A DNA stretch of 64,000 bases, from positions 8,595,001-8,659,000 of the forward strand of contig NC_079378.1 of the NCBI RefSeq assembly GCF_021018895.1, given 5' to 3'. This DNA comes from Seriola aureovittata (taxonomy: Eukaryota; Chordata; Actinopteri; Carangiformes; Carangidae). The notes beneath the pieces are model-generated. The model was not told the DNA's origin. It saw only the letters and a program-made list of their open reading frames with translations, and did not search any database. Positions 39,019 through 51,472 of the stretch are shown piece after piece; within the stretch, counting starts at the first letter, position 1, and every line of letters begins with the position of its first letter. A program made the position numbers and the translations under genes.

Positions 39019-42000
39019 TGCGTGTGTGTGTGTGTGTGTGCAGATGAGAATGGTAAGGATCAGGGCATCAATGTGCGTCAAAAGGTGAAGGAGATGGTGG
39101 AGTTCATCCAGGACGATGACAGATTGAGAGAGGAGAGGAAGAAAGCCAAGAAGAACAAAGATAAATACATTGGAGTCTCCTCTGACAGTATGGGAGGAGG
39201 AGGAGGCAGCTTTAAGAACTGTAAGTAATTCACTGCATCGTCTCTGACTGCTCAAATCAAATGTGGATTTAAGGGGTAATATATGTAACTTACCTTCAGA
39301 AAGGTGATAAACCTACAGGAATTGAAATGCATTGGAGGAAGGATATTGTGTAAAGCAAGCATGTGTCTCTGATTAATTATTAAAAGTGAAACTTGCATTA
39401 TCAGTACTAAATAGAAATTTGAAATATTGGTTTATTGATTAGCTGATTAATCTCTAAATGTCCAGTTTATGGCTAATTGCTAACTCAAGAGCCCAAAGAC
39501 ATGTCCTGTCACAAAATTATATGAAACACAGAAAAGCAACCTCACATTGGACCATCTGTAACCAATACAGAAAATATAACACAGCATAACATTTCTGCCA
39601 ATGGATTTAATTCTTGCCTTTACCCTTTACCCTTAACTTTATATATTTCAAAATAAACAGTGGTATGCCTTTACCATGTCCTTTATTGATAAGAGGGTAT
39701 TTTATTTATTAATTTTAATTTAATCAATCTAAAATTGATTGACTGTTTAGACAAAACAAGACATTTTATTTTATAGAACTAACCATAAATTGAAATAATA
39801 TTAAAATAATACTTTGCAGCAGAATATTTATTATATCATACATGGTCAATAGTTACACAAATTAAGGGGGTTTATATGACTAGTAGGAGAGACTGTTTAT
39901 TTCTGTGAGTTTATAAAGCCTCTCTCTCTCTCTCTCACTCACTCGCTCGCTCTCTCTCTCTATGTCCTTGCCTATCTTGTTCCTTCCAGCTACTGAGTTG
40001 GATCGTAGTAAGTGGGATGAGGACTGGGATAAGAGCAGAGGAGCTTTCCCCTTTAGTGAGAAACTCGGAGAGATCAGTGACAAGATAGGCAGCACCATCG
40101 ACGACACACTCAACAAGTTCAGAAAGAAGGAACGAGACGACTCACCGGACAGAATCAGGTAAACATTCACACAGTTTTAAAAACGTATGAACAAATTCTT
40201 GTTTTGTAATGGTCTGAGGGTATATACCAAAGTTATTACATGCTTCCTTGATTATGCAAGCATGTGGCGTTTTTGCAATAACATATTGGCTTCCTTTGTA
40301 ATAGCTTCCACTTTTTAAAAACCAGAATCTGCAAAAATAAAATAATGCAAAGAGCCTCCCACTCATCATCAACCATCAGTTGGTTTTTTGCCCTACTCTT
40401 CATGTGTGTAAAATCTTTAAACCTCTGTGTCTTCGACTATCCATTACATAACCAAACAATGATGCACAGAGATCACTGCACACAAACATCTCGTGAGTGC
40501 TGTTTCTCATACATCCTTATTCTGGTTGCCATAGTGACAATGAGGAGGACAGAGCATCGAGAAATGGTAGGCAGGAAACCCTTGAGTTCAAAGATGAGGA
40601 GGAAACTGTCACAACAAAGAGCATCCAGATCACACAAGCAACAGAAACCACAACCACCACCACACGGAAACGCAGCGGAGCAACAAGCAGCAAGACTCTG
40701 GACCTGGGTGCTGCAGCTCACTACACTGGAGACAGGAGTCCAGAAGAGAAGGTACCCACACAAACACTCATGGTTTCCCAAATGTGAGACACATTTTTAG
40801 TGCTTTTTTCAGTTTGCTGTGTCTTTCTACTTCTCTTGTCAGTCATCAGTCAGGCAGTCATCCAGTAGCGGTCTAGCTGACCTGTTAGTGATTGACCCTT
40901 CATCCAATCAGAGCGCTACAACAGGTAACGACAAACTGCTGCACTCACAAAGATAAGGAAGAAATGAAGGTCATGAAAATGGTTTTAAAATCTTGCTCTG
41001 TGCTGTATGAATAGTCACTCTTTGTTGGACAAGAGAGTTCCTATTGTTTTGCTTGTATTAATACATGTGCATGCGTCCGTCCAGGTGGTGGTTCAGACCT
41101 CATCGCTGGCTTTGCTGACTTCTCCTCTCCTGCAGCCTCGGCCAGCCTCCCAACCTCCACCGGTAAACCTCTTCTTCCCTCTGTAATCTTAGAGTGCTTG
41201 GCTCATTTGGTCCAGACCACGGGGAAAATGAATACATATTTGCAAGAGGAATAAACATGAAGTTGTACAGACTGTACAGACTTATTGATTGACAGTTTTG
41301 GCGATTATCATCCTGTATCATCAGCACATCACCAGGACCCACATAAAACACATAAAAATGTTTCTAATGTCCATATTTATGTTCTCTGGTGTCACAAAGA
41401 GGTCACAAAGAAATAACTGCTTATATGTATTAATAGTGGTATAAGACTGCAAATGGACGGCATTTGAAGAGGTAGAGATTGTATCGGAAAAGTCTGTTCC
41501 TGTCAAAATCCATGATGTTGTAGTCACAACTAAAAAATATCACTCCTCTCTTCTGGCCAGCTGCTGCGCCATCAAATGGAAACGGAGAATTTGGGGACTG
41601 GAATGCCTTCTCGGCAAATTCACCACCTTCGTCTAGCTCCGCTCCCTCCCAGCCCGTCACTGACCTGTTTGGCAGCGTCCAGTCACCCACAGCCGCAGCC
41701 TCTAATCCCACCTCTGTCCCACCTTCCGCTGAGCTTTTTGACCTGATGCTGATGGGGGGAGCTAACCATCAACTAACCAATCCACATACGACACTGAGTG
41801 CGTCTCAGAGCATGACTTTCTCTCTGGGAGGGGCGACACCAGGAGCATCTGTTGCTATGCCCACCATGCCCCTTTCTCGCTCTCAACAGGTAGGGATGGT
41901 ACACAACACAGGAATGCAAGAGAAAAAGAAAATCCTCCCACTCTCAAAACGATTGACTTTATAAGACAAGGATGTCACTCTGGATTGAATTTAAATGACA

Positions 42001-43370
42001 GAGGAACAGTGAGTTTGCAGAAAAACAGTAGGTTATTTTGGCTATAATTATTACTGGGGAGGGCGTGAAAAATTACTCACCTGTACATTCAAGAATGGAT
42101 TAAAATCACTGACGAGATCAGGTAATATTAAAATCACCCCACCTGTTCTACAGCTAATAAATCCTATCCACATTGGGATTATTCCAAGGTTCTTGCCAGT
42201 CAACATTGACTTGTTTTTTCTTTTTGATTTCAGTAATCTTTTAATGCGTATGATTTAAAAGATTATATTCTTTCTGTGTAAAATATTTGGAATCTTTTTT
42301 CAGAGCTTGGGAGGCATGACATCACAGCAGCCCTTAGGACAACAGCAGAAGGTCGGGGTCGGATCATTAGGGTCGACATGGTCGGACCCCTCGGTCAACA
42401 TCAGCCTGGACTTCCTATCAGCAGGCCTCAACCCCACTAAGACACCACCCACACTCAACAACATCATCCAGCAACAAGGTATCACGTTTCACTGGAATTC
42501 ATTTTCTATGTGCTGATGTACAAAGAAACCCCCAAATCATTATGTGAGGTATCAGCAGGTCTTGAAAAGTCTTTTAAAGTCTTGAATTTCAGGTTGTAAC
42601 ATTAGTTATAAAATGTTTTTGTATGAGATTTTAGCAAAAACTGTCCCAGAAAAATCCACAGACCTCTGACCTAATGTACAATTCCTGTGAGACTTAAATT
42701 GGTTAATCCATTCATTCATATATAGGTCCAGGTCATGTTTAATGATTAATTAATGATATTATTATGAATTATTGTTAGATACTGCTAGGATGTCCTGATA
42801 AAACTGCTGTGCCAGTAAAAGAATGGATGGTGTTGGCTGACAACTTTGGCTGGTATGACTGTGTAATAAATTGCATACTGCAAATATCTTAAAAAGTCCT
42901 GAATTTAACTTATGGGTTCATGCTATGTCACAATAATTCAAATAAAGTAAAAGTCAAACTCCTCTCTGCTCATTTGTGTCTCTGCAGCAGTGCCTCCTGT
43001 TAACTTGTTGGCCCAGAACTTCGGAGGACTGAACCTCAGCTCCCCGCCCCATGTGACACCCATCAGACCACCAGCCAATCCCCTGATGGCAGGCAGTACC
43101 ATGACGATGGGCATGCCTGCGTCGATGGCAGCGGGTATGCCACCTTCAATGACCACGGGTACCATGGGGATGGGGGGAATTCCTGTAAACCAAGGCATGA
43201 TGGGAATGAACATGAGCATGAATATGGGCATGACCACTCCAGTGATGATGGGTGGTATGGCCGGCATGGGAGTGCCAGGAGTCGGGATGGGCGTAGCACA
43301 TTCCATCACCCCAGCCGTGGTTCCGCCCAAACAAGATGCCTTTGCTAACTTTGGCAATTTTGGGAAATGA
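33303..43370 (+). CDS. clint1: Clathrin interactor 1 (epsinR / enthoprotin)
   Basis: An adaptor binding PI4P, clathrin and AP-1/GGA ears at the trans-Golgi network and endosomes. Twelve coding exons: 33303-33343, 36734-36838, 37495-37591, 38295-38403, 39044-39220, 39990-40158, 40535-40751, 40843-40924, 41085-41162, 41561-41889, 42304-42478, 42988-43370; 653 residues (human 625). The ENTH domain fills exons 1-5, starting MLNMWKVRELVDKATNVV and with VREATNDDPWGPSG and NGSERVVTSAREHIY nearly identical to human. Linker motifs include GSTIDDTLNKF and FKDEEETVTTK. LLVID fits a type I clathrin box; FADF and FGDWNAF fit acidic-phenylalanine ear-binding motifs. A Met/Gly-rich tail ends DAFANFGNFGK. 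The acceptors of exons 3 and 5 sit directly on (GT)n repeats. Intron 1 (3.4 kb) holds a TIR transposon. Confidence 0.96.
34774..35277. mobile_element. Nonautonomous DNA transposon with about 60-bp TIRs (clint1 intron 1)
   Basis: The left end CACTCAGTTGCTAGTTTATT is mirrored by the right end AACTGGCAACTGAGTG. The inverted match continues inwards through the RGTRCACYTAGYTAAAAT and AGTCTAATAC-like blocks for about 60 bp. Both ends are flanked by TA, a likely target duplication. There is no coding capacity in its 504 bp. I recognise these ends from other fish genomes but cannot name the family. Confidence 0.75.
35848..36095 (+). repeat. Purine-rich (GA/A) tract in clint1 intron 1
   Basis: About 250 bp in which the plus strand is overwhelmingly A and G (AGGAGAAAGACACGGAGAGA and similar), not arranged in a single repeat unit. 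No coding likeness. Confidence 0.7.
37443..37492 (+). repeat. (GT)25 forming the acceptor of clint1 exon 3
   Basis: Twenty-five GT units followed directly by AG and the exon at 37495. No pyrimidine-only tract lies between the repeat and the exon. Confidence 0.97.
38944..39040 (+). repeat. Compound (GT)n(GCGT)n(GT)n before clint1 exon 5
   Basis: About 97 bp of GT units with a central block of GCGT units, followed by CAG and the exon at 39044. Confidence 0.97.
39919..39963 (+). repeat. (CT)n tract before clint1 exon 6
   Basis: CTCT repeats with CACT and CGCT interruptions, about 25 bp upstream of the TCCTTCCAG acceptor, acting as an extended pyrimidine tract. Confidence 0.85.
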
Positions 43371-45700
43371 GGGAGTGCAAGTGAGTGTGAGTGTGCATGT
43401 CTGACAGTATGAGAGTGTGAACCACAGAAGGACTGCTGTACTTGAAGACAACCTTGCATGTTTCTCTCTGCTTCTGCTCTTTTTGGAGAGTTGGCACCAG
43501 TGATCATTCACCATCCCAGTGTGATTACGTGATATTGGAAGCAGGGGAGTGTGCCCACTGGTGCCCCTCACCCACTGGTATTTTGATGTGTGAATTTATG
43601 TCACACGGAGGACACCCGAAGAGCAGGGAAGTTGTCAACCCACAGCTTCTAGTCATTACTTTCCTGTGAGGAAAGGAACCTCGTCTTTACCCGTTTTATA
43701 TATGAACTGCAGTGTACCCCCGTTCATTACAAAACATCACTGCAAAATGTTTTTCTCTGTAACGGCACAGAGAATTCAATCAGTAAGGTCGACTCAGATG
43801 AAAATGGCATTGCTGCCTGAATTTTACATTGTAGCCTGAGATGTCATGTTTTAGATCATTTCAACCAAATTCAATCACAAAATTAAAGCCATTACATTAT
43901 GCCAGGGGGTGGCTGTGACTATCTCTCACTCCCTGTGCAAACAGTATAACAGTTACAGTATCTGGAGTAAAAAGAATCAATACTCTAGTCCTCCGGCAGA
44001 GGGCAGGATGGATGTATGCAGTGAGATAATGAATTGCATATTACATCTTTTTCTCTTTTTGTCTCCTCCCCTCTTTTTTTATCAGGCTTGTAGCAGTTCA
44101 CAATACATGGATTTACAGTAGAACATCTAAAGTTTTGTTGATGTTTAAAAAAAAAAAACAAAAAAAAAACACCATGAGTGAAGACTTGAACTGCTCAGAA
44201 AGAGGTCCCTAAAATACCGTTGGGCTCTTAAACAGGTCACTGTTAAAAGTCATACTACTTTCAATTTTGGATACCTCTGTCATATTAAAGCCCAATGAAA
44301 GGGTGAGTCAGTATTTTATTCAAACTACTATTAACTGATATTTTTTTTCTTGATAGCCCCCATGCCATCATGTCCCCTCAGACATGCTGCCGTGGTAGAC
44401 TTGACTTTATGTAAGCATTGTGTTCTATCCCATGCAGACAGACACTGTTTATGGACAAAGGTGCAGAATGATGTCTTTTACATAGTATTTTCCAGTCTAC
44501 TGTGGGAAAAGAGGGTCACCATCTACAAGACTGAACTTCACAATCGTCTAAATTTCTTTCAATGGCACACAGCAGAATTTTTTCACACACCTCAGCAATG
44601 TACCTTTAATTACAAAGTATTTTTTCCACTAAACATTTTTCATCTTGCAGCTAACTTTTTAGTATCTTGTATATCTGGGCCTCACAAATGATGTACTAGA
44701 AAAATAATCACTCCTACATTTGACTTGGGTTAGATGAACTCAAGGAATTGGATCTTTTTTTTTCATTAGCTGAGTTTTATTAAATGATTTCTATGGCTAG
44801 CGGAGGACCAATCCAAAGGGTTTTGGGATCTCGGGTGAAGTGTATGTGTGAGAAATGAGTGAATGAGTATGTGTGACTTTGTGTATGGGTTCAGTTTTCT
44901 CTGTTTGATGTGCAAACACAGCTAAGCAGAACCTCTTGTCATTTTCTGAGGTACTGCACTCCAAATGACCAAATCTTTATTTTGTTACTCTCAGAAGGAT
45001 GATTCCATAGCTATTAGTTTAATATTTTATTAGTTTACTTGTAAGGTTATGTTCATATGGGAGAGCTACTAATAACATTTAGTTGACAGGAATCATGTTT
45101 TGTTTTTTTTTTTCATTTTCGGTACAGCTCGTTTTATTTGATTGTGCTCTATATTTTCTGTACTTCATTCAACATTAAATTAAATTATAACATTAAAGAT
45201 TCAGTTTCCTCCTTTTTTCTAAGTGAAAATTAATTTGTCTTCATGGTCTCATCCATGTTTGCATTACATTTGATCCTGAACAAGGTAATAGCTACCATTG
45301 AGCATGTCCTTAGGTGAGTTTACATTCTGTAATTCAACACTGACCTTTGGTGGATCATTTATAGACTGATACCAGTATTTTTAGGCCCAGTAAATTAAAC
45401 TTTGACAACTTTTTTTTTTTATTATTTAAAGATAGTTTACTATTTGTTTTTTGGTATATTGTGTATGTATGACAATAAGCAGATAACTATTTTAACAAAT
45501 TTTCCATTACTGAGATAATTATTTCAACAGTTTTCCATTACTTTTAACCATTTATCTATTACTTTAAACGAATCACCTATAGGTAACTATTTATCATTCA
45601 CTTTTAGTTAACTGTTTGAAGTGTTTTTAACCTTTAACTCCTCTGCTTGCTCGTTAACTAGTTTGCTAATTTTCAGCTGTTGTAGCTGTGTTGACGTTGT
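43371..45700 (+). other. clint1 3' UTR and intergenic region
   Basis: Noncoding. It contains an A-rich stretch at about 44147-44170 and an ATTAAA at 45174-45179 as a possible, weak polyadenylation signal. No further gene recognised. Confidence 0.45.
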
Positions 45701-45721
45701 TAACGTTCGAAAAGGTTCTTT

Positions 45722-45735
45722 GTTGCCATAGCAAC
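45722..45735 (+). promoter_or_regulatory. X-box (RFX-type) motif upstream of sox30
   Basis: GTTGCCATAGCAAC is a full match to the RFX consensus GTHNYYNNRRNAAC and is nearly palindromic. It ends 84 bp before the sox30 ATG. Confidence 0.65.
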
Positions 45736-45819
45736 TAGCGGTTTTCGCTTTATCACTATCCAGATGAAACAACAGTTTATATTATACCCCAACCTAGATT
45801 TATAACTACAGTCGTGACA

Positions 45820-48800
45820 ATGAATAAGAAAACCCAAAAAAGAAAACGAGAAACGGCTCAACAAGACAAACACAGTCCTTCTACCAGAAAGCCCGGACAG
45901 GACCCCGCGATCTCTCAGCTCAGTCACATCGGAGATGGAGATAAAGCTCAGCAGCTGAACGGGACCAAGACAAATTCTAAGTCCTCATTTGGAGCAAGAA
46001 ATGTAATTGGACACGAGAAGCTGCCACCCATGTCGACCTTTTTAAACAAACTACCCCTTAACCCGGGCGTGTCAGCGGAGGACAGTTGCTGTGGTGATGG
46101 CGCGGTCAACTCACAAACGGTCCGTTCAGGGACCCAGGTCCGGGCGGTGAAGTTGCCTCCATCCGGTGAACACGTTGTCACCGAGAGGCTGGATGTGCCA
46201 CAAGCTGCCGCTGCAGGTGGACAACTCCTGAACCCAGACAATATCACCGCAACATCATCCAGCCTCAGTGCAGCCACCTGCTTTACCATCCCGCCAAAAG
46301 AGGAAGGTACAGTATGCCTGCAGGGTCTGTGTAGGCTCTGTCAGCAATAGGAAAATAAATATAAAATGTTACATGGAATATTCTTAGAAAAATCACAATA
46401 TTGACAAACTTGGTCAAAATCATAATGTAAGTATAAGTCAAATTTTTACAATAATATTTTCACATTCTTGAAACTTTGAAGTTCTAAGTCACCTTTTTGA
46501 AGTAAAAATAAGTGATACTTCGTCTGACATTTAATTTGAGATCTAAGGACAGAAGATGCTGTATTCTAAAATGCAAATGACATGACATGAGAATTTAGTC
46601 AAACTTTGGCTTAACTCAAAATTATGAGATAGTAACAAAGTTTTACTTTCTGGATTTTGACTTTTAAAAAAATCTAAACTTTGACTTAGTATTTCATAAC
46701 TGCTTTAATAATTGAATTACTTTTCAAATTAGTCAGACACTACATACCCACTCAGGGGGCACAGTCATTTATGCACTTTATGTTTTTTTCTAATTTTTCA
46801 CATTCTATCACAGTATGGGTTCAAGCATCACCATCTACAGTCAGACCCTTCACATCCTTACACAATCAGGCATTGAAAGTAATGGACAAAAAGCCTGTGC
46901 GTTGGCATCTCTATCACATACTGAGAAGATAAAATCTACCTAGTTTTGACAGCTTTTATCATCTTTGCTTTCTCAGATTAGTTTATAAATGTATCAACAC
47001 TTAAGCCCCAGAGTCTCTTTCCAGGTGTATTCAAAGGCAAGACCCTAACAGAGCAACAAGGAGCGTGGTGAATGGCAACTGCAAACTATCACATTGTATA
47101 TCTAAATTTGGACAATCAGCTTTTCTCCATATAGAGCAGTCAACTTTGTAACACATTACCAACTGAAATCAAATTAATTTCAGATATAAATTATTTTACA
47201 GCGAAGGTTATGTTCTGGTTTAAAGCAAATTGTATGACATTGTCATTTTTTTCTGTTTGCTATGTTCCGATTTTACTGTTGTTTTTGTTGTCTCTTTTTT
47301 TAGACTGTACATCACAATCAATGCATTTCAGTATAGTATTTTATTCTACTACCATATCTGTTGTGTATTGTGGTTTTATGATCATGAAAACTGACTATTT
47401 TAATTACACTGTGGGCTACAGATAAAGACCAACTAGGGAAAAGAGTTGAAAAATAGCAATAGCTATAAACTCTCTTTCCAACACATCAGTTCTATGCTCT
47501 GTATTGGAGCAATGTTAAATTGTCCCTATTAAATAAATAAATAAACTTTTTAAAAGATGACTTAGTAGTTTTGGATATTTTGGAAAAAAGGGTTCCAATG
47601 ATCTGGGAGAGAAGTGTCTAGCTAACAGCATTAGTTATGTGAGCTTCAATTCACATATACAGAGCTCCAAAATAGGCAAATCATCTGTGCCCCAAATTTT
47701 TCTATGGGTGTTTTGTTTTTTTCTCATGTATTTGTGCTCTCTCAAGGAATCTTTATCTAAATGATCGATAATGTACTCCTTATTCTGAATGTTTTTTTCT
47801 TTACAAATTAACGAATCAGTCATGAAATGTCTCCTTCAGATCTGTGGCAGATGCAGTCTGTCCAAGACAAGAATGGACGTATTAAACGGCCAATGAATGC
47901 CTTTATGGTGTGGTCTCATATCCATCGATGTGTCTTACGCAAAGCCTACCCCGGAGTCAGCATGATAGACGCCAGTGTTCAACTGGGCATTGAGTGGTCA
48001 AAGCTGAGCGCAGAACAGAAGAGCCCCTACTTTGAAGTGGCTGACAAACTGAAAAACATGCACAAGCAGCAATTCCCTGGTATGAAAGGCAGCAGCTGTT
48101 AGTGACTAGAAGATAATGAGCATTTACTGCAAGGTTGCTGCAGCGTCTTGTCTGCAGATATACTGTAGTCTGATCTGTTCTATGAATGATAAACTTTTGG
48201 TTTTCACTAACTCTGGCTCTCTGCTTTGTTGTATCATGCCAGATTATGAGTTTCGCCCCCAGAAGAAGAGAGGCAGAGAGTGTTTGTCCTCAGGGTGGGG
48301 AACAGGACAGGGAGAAGGACAGGACCCCGGGATTCCCTCTTTTGTCTCACAGGCCATACCTCCAGTTGTACCTCCAGCCATTCCTCCAGCTCAGGCCAAC
48401 ATACTGGGTCTTACCATGTACCCATATCCCACCCTGATGGGCTACAGACTGGGCTACCATCCTTGCCCATCTTTTTGTCCATATCATGCAATGGGCCTGT
48501 ACCCCAACGTCCAGATCCATGATTCAAGGTTAAGCTTCTTCAGTGTTACATGATACTTTAAATGGCGTAAAGTTTCACAGAATTCACAGTTCAGTGACAT
48601 TTGCTTTGATGCATTCAGTGGAGCATTTTATAATTTACTTGCTGTGAGCTAATATCAGGTTTTCCCACAGTCACCCAAATGCCAACAGCTCCTCGGAGGA
48701 AGTGAGGAATTACCACAACAATCACCTGCCAAGGGATGACACCGCTGTGGCTGCAGAGCATCTGCGACCTGATCTTAGTCATGAAGTCCTCTTTGAATCT

Positions 48801-48899
48801 AGCACAACATCTGAGAGCCTGGGCCAGCCTGACATTGTCACCAGCATCAAAGTGGAGTGTAAATGCGAGGATGATGTGGACGTTGTTGGACTGCTTTAA
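45820..48899 (+). CDS. sox30: SOX30-like HMG-box transcription factor
   Basis: Exons 45820-46306, 47840-48079, 48243-48528 and 48671-48899 join in phase to 413 residues (human SOX30 753). The HMG box is mostly in exon 2: [19 protein letters not shown], then [20 protein letters not shown], with the RPMNAFMVW core that contacts the DNA minor groove, and ends [15 protein letters not shown] in exon 3, parallel to the human FPGWVYQPRPGKRKR. The extension after the box is Pro-rich ([12 protein letters not shown]), and the acidic C-terminus [17 protein letters not shown] resembles the acidic human tail. SOX30 controls spermatid gene expression in mammals; that role is assumed here. The start at 45820 is the only ATG opening this frame. 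Identity also rests on the neighbour clint1, as in human 5q33. An AATAAA lies at 49430. Confidence 0.9.
46307..47839 (+). other. sox30 intron 1
   Basis: AT-rich and noncoding as far as I can see; no recognisable repeat or gene. Confidence 0.6.
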
Positions 48900-49429
48900 G
48901 AGACTTTCAGCACACACACACACACAGTAGACACACCATATTCTGATAAAAAATATATATATTTATTTTACCTGATTGTCAGCCGTAATTATATTCAGAC
49001 CTTATACATGTGCATAGTTTCATCCTTCCACGATGACCTGAGAGGCCAAGAGGGTTCATAAGATAAAAGACAGTCAGTTCCAAACAACTGAGATCTGCAA
49101 ACGAGCAGCAGTACTTTTACACGCTATTCTGTGACACACTGGAAGCCAGCGCAGTGACCTGGGCACACATTTATCAAACTACTAAAAGTCAGATTTCTGT
49201 GTGGTAAGAGTAATTATAGCAAGAAGAAGAAGATTGAAGATTGACATTGATTTTATTTGCACTCACTGTCGAAGTATATTCATTGTCTGCACTTGTTATA
49301 GTGGTATTAAATTCTCCTCAATATATGACTGATGTCTACTAACAGTAGAATGACCTGTAGCATAATTCTGTTTCCATTTTAGACGATTTTCTATGATTTC
49401 ATCCTTATTTATATACTGTATTTATACAT

Positions 49430-49435
49430 AATAAA
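49430..49435 (+). terminator. Candidate polyadenylation signal of sox30
   Basis: AATAAA about 530 nt after the stop codon. Confidence 0.45.
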
Positions 49436-50149
49436 TATATTGGATTGTTGTTAATTTCCCATGTCAATTATTCCTTGAGATTTAAAGATTTCACACAAAA
49501 TTAACTTTTCTTTCCGGCAGAAAGCCTTCACCAATTAAAATACATTTGTCATATAAGAGTGACATGACAGTAATGTTTATAAAGCTTGGTAACACACTCT
49601 CTATGTACCTTGTGCTTAGAGTGTGTGGAGAAATTAAAAATCACCTGAAAGAAAACATGAATGCTTTTAGTCCTATTTGGACTGGGGCAGTGGTGCAGTT
49701 CAGTGTGTTGTGGCAGAAATAAGTATTACAACAACAAATACTGATCATGACAATTTTTTTATTTTATTTTTTTACACATGCCAAAACTTTTTTTCCACAC
49801 CATTTTTTACAGATGAAAATAACAACTTAAATAACTTTGAAAAATTTTACTGGACAAAGTTTTTTCTCTACTGGAAAAAAAATCACCAGTTTTCACAGAT
49901 ATATATCATTAACAGAATAAGGAACTTCTAAAAGATTATCCTGGCAGATTTTTTTCACCTGTTCTTAAATCATAAACACAGGGAAGAAAATAATTTCATC
50001 TAATTTAGAAAATGGATCACCAGAATTGTTTTCTCATTTGCTTCTCAGGGCTTCCGTACCCTGCACACCGCCTGAACACAAAAGACATCATGAAAACTTG
50101 GATCCAAGCGGACTAATGAACGCTCAGCTCAACCTCCGTGAAAAAAAAT

Positions 50150-50273
50150 CACCATCCAATCAGAGCTCACACAGCTCCGACTGCGCTATGATTGACACCA
50201 AGATCTAGCCAATACAAAACGGAGAAATTATGAAGGGGTGTTTCCAGGAAGAGAGTGGTTACATTTTCCTGTA
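50150..50273 (+). promoter_or_regulatory. tcerg1 proximal promoter with two CCAAT boxes
   Basis: CCAAT occurs at 50156-50160 and 50209-50213, the nearer one 60 bp before the ATG. No TATA box is seen. The start context TAATGGCGG also fits a YY1-like site at the translation start. Confidence 0.5.
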
Positions 50274-51438
50274 ATGGCGGACCAGACAGAGAGCGAGACT
50301 ATCGGGTTCAGCGACAACAGGTCAGATAAAAGCACATAAAGCACTAAATTGTAGTATCGGCTCATTGGAATATTAAGCACAAGCTGAGATTTTATACTTA
50401 ATTGTTTTTGGTTGAGAGGTTGTGGTAAACATTGGTTTTACTTGTGAATGTAGCCACGCTAGCTAACTAGCTTGTAGCTAACTAGCCTGTGTTGCCAAGC
50501 GGCTCGCCTCTGCTCTCCGCTCGTGGCACGCGGTAAACACCGGCAGCCAGGTCAAACACCGACATATATTTTCCTCTTACACTAAGCTGCTTGACTCGCC
50601 GGCCTCTGGAGTTTGTGATCAGATACGGCTCTATGTCTTAAACGTTTGTTCTGTGTACAAATGTTAATGCATAATAGCCCGCTCTAGCTAAGCTATGCTA
50701 CATTCATTAGTAAGCAGGGGCGCATAACTTCACGCCCGTTCAGTGTTTTGAATGAACCGACTTTCCGTTAGTGTGTTTAGATGCACAGATGGAGTGTTTG
50801 ATTTTTGTTTTGGATTTAGGTACATGTATTTACACGGCCAACAGGATACCACCATTAAGAATTCGGCATTTTAACATGTGGAATAATAAACCAGAAAGCT
50901 AAACATCGTACGACCGCATGATTGCATCTTTTAAGAACATATTTATGCAGCTCATATATATAGTACTGTGCAAACGTTTTAGGCAATTTAGATGTTTAAA
51001 TTATTATCCATCACGCAGTACCATCAGGGAAGTGTTAGATCAGTCCCAAATTAATTTTGCGGCATTACAACGACCCCAAACACAGGACCTCGGATTGTAA
51101 AGAACTATCTTCAGCCACAAGAAGAACAAGGAGTCCTGCAACAGAGGGTCTTGCCCTGTCTTGTGGTTACAACAAATATTGATTTGATTTGTTTTTTTCA
51201 GTTTACTGTACTTTGTATTATTTGATTGATAAATTAGTTATTCTGAAAGCATCCACAATTTACTGTTAGTGCCTAAAACTTTTGCACAGTACTGTACATT
51301 AATCAGTAGAACCATGTAATTACAAAACCATAAATGGTAAATAGTTTCACACAGTGATAAAGAAAGTTTTGTAATAATCTCACAAGTCATCCTATTATAT
51401 ACTGCATAACAAGCATCTGCCCTCAGTACAGTCTGTCC

Positions 51439-51472
<34 letters not shown>

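Noticed and set aside
43060..43300. Possible tandem repeat gene inside the clint1 tail
   Set aside because: The Met-Gly-Met repeats also occur in the human protein and are in frame with clint1.
42938..43507. 189-codon open frame on the minus strand opposite the last clint1 exon
   Set aside because: It is the mirror of the low-complexity Met/Gly-rich clint1 tail, with no independent protein likeness or splice context.
45814..45822. GTG at 45814 as a sox30 start
   Set aside because: An ATG follows two codons later; eukaryotic GTG starts are rare and unnecessary here.
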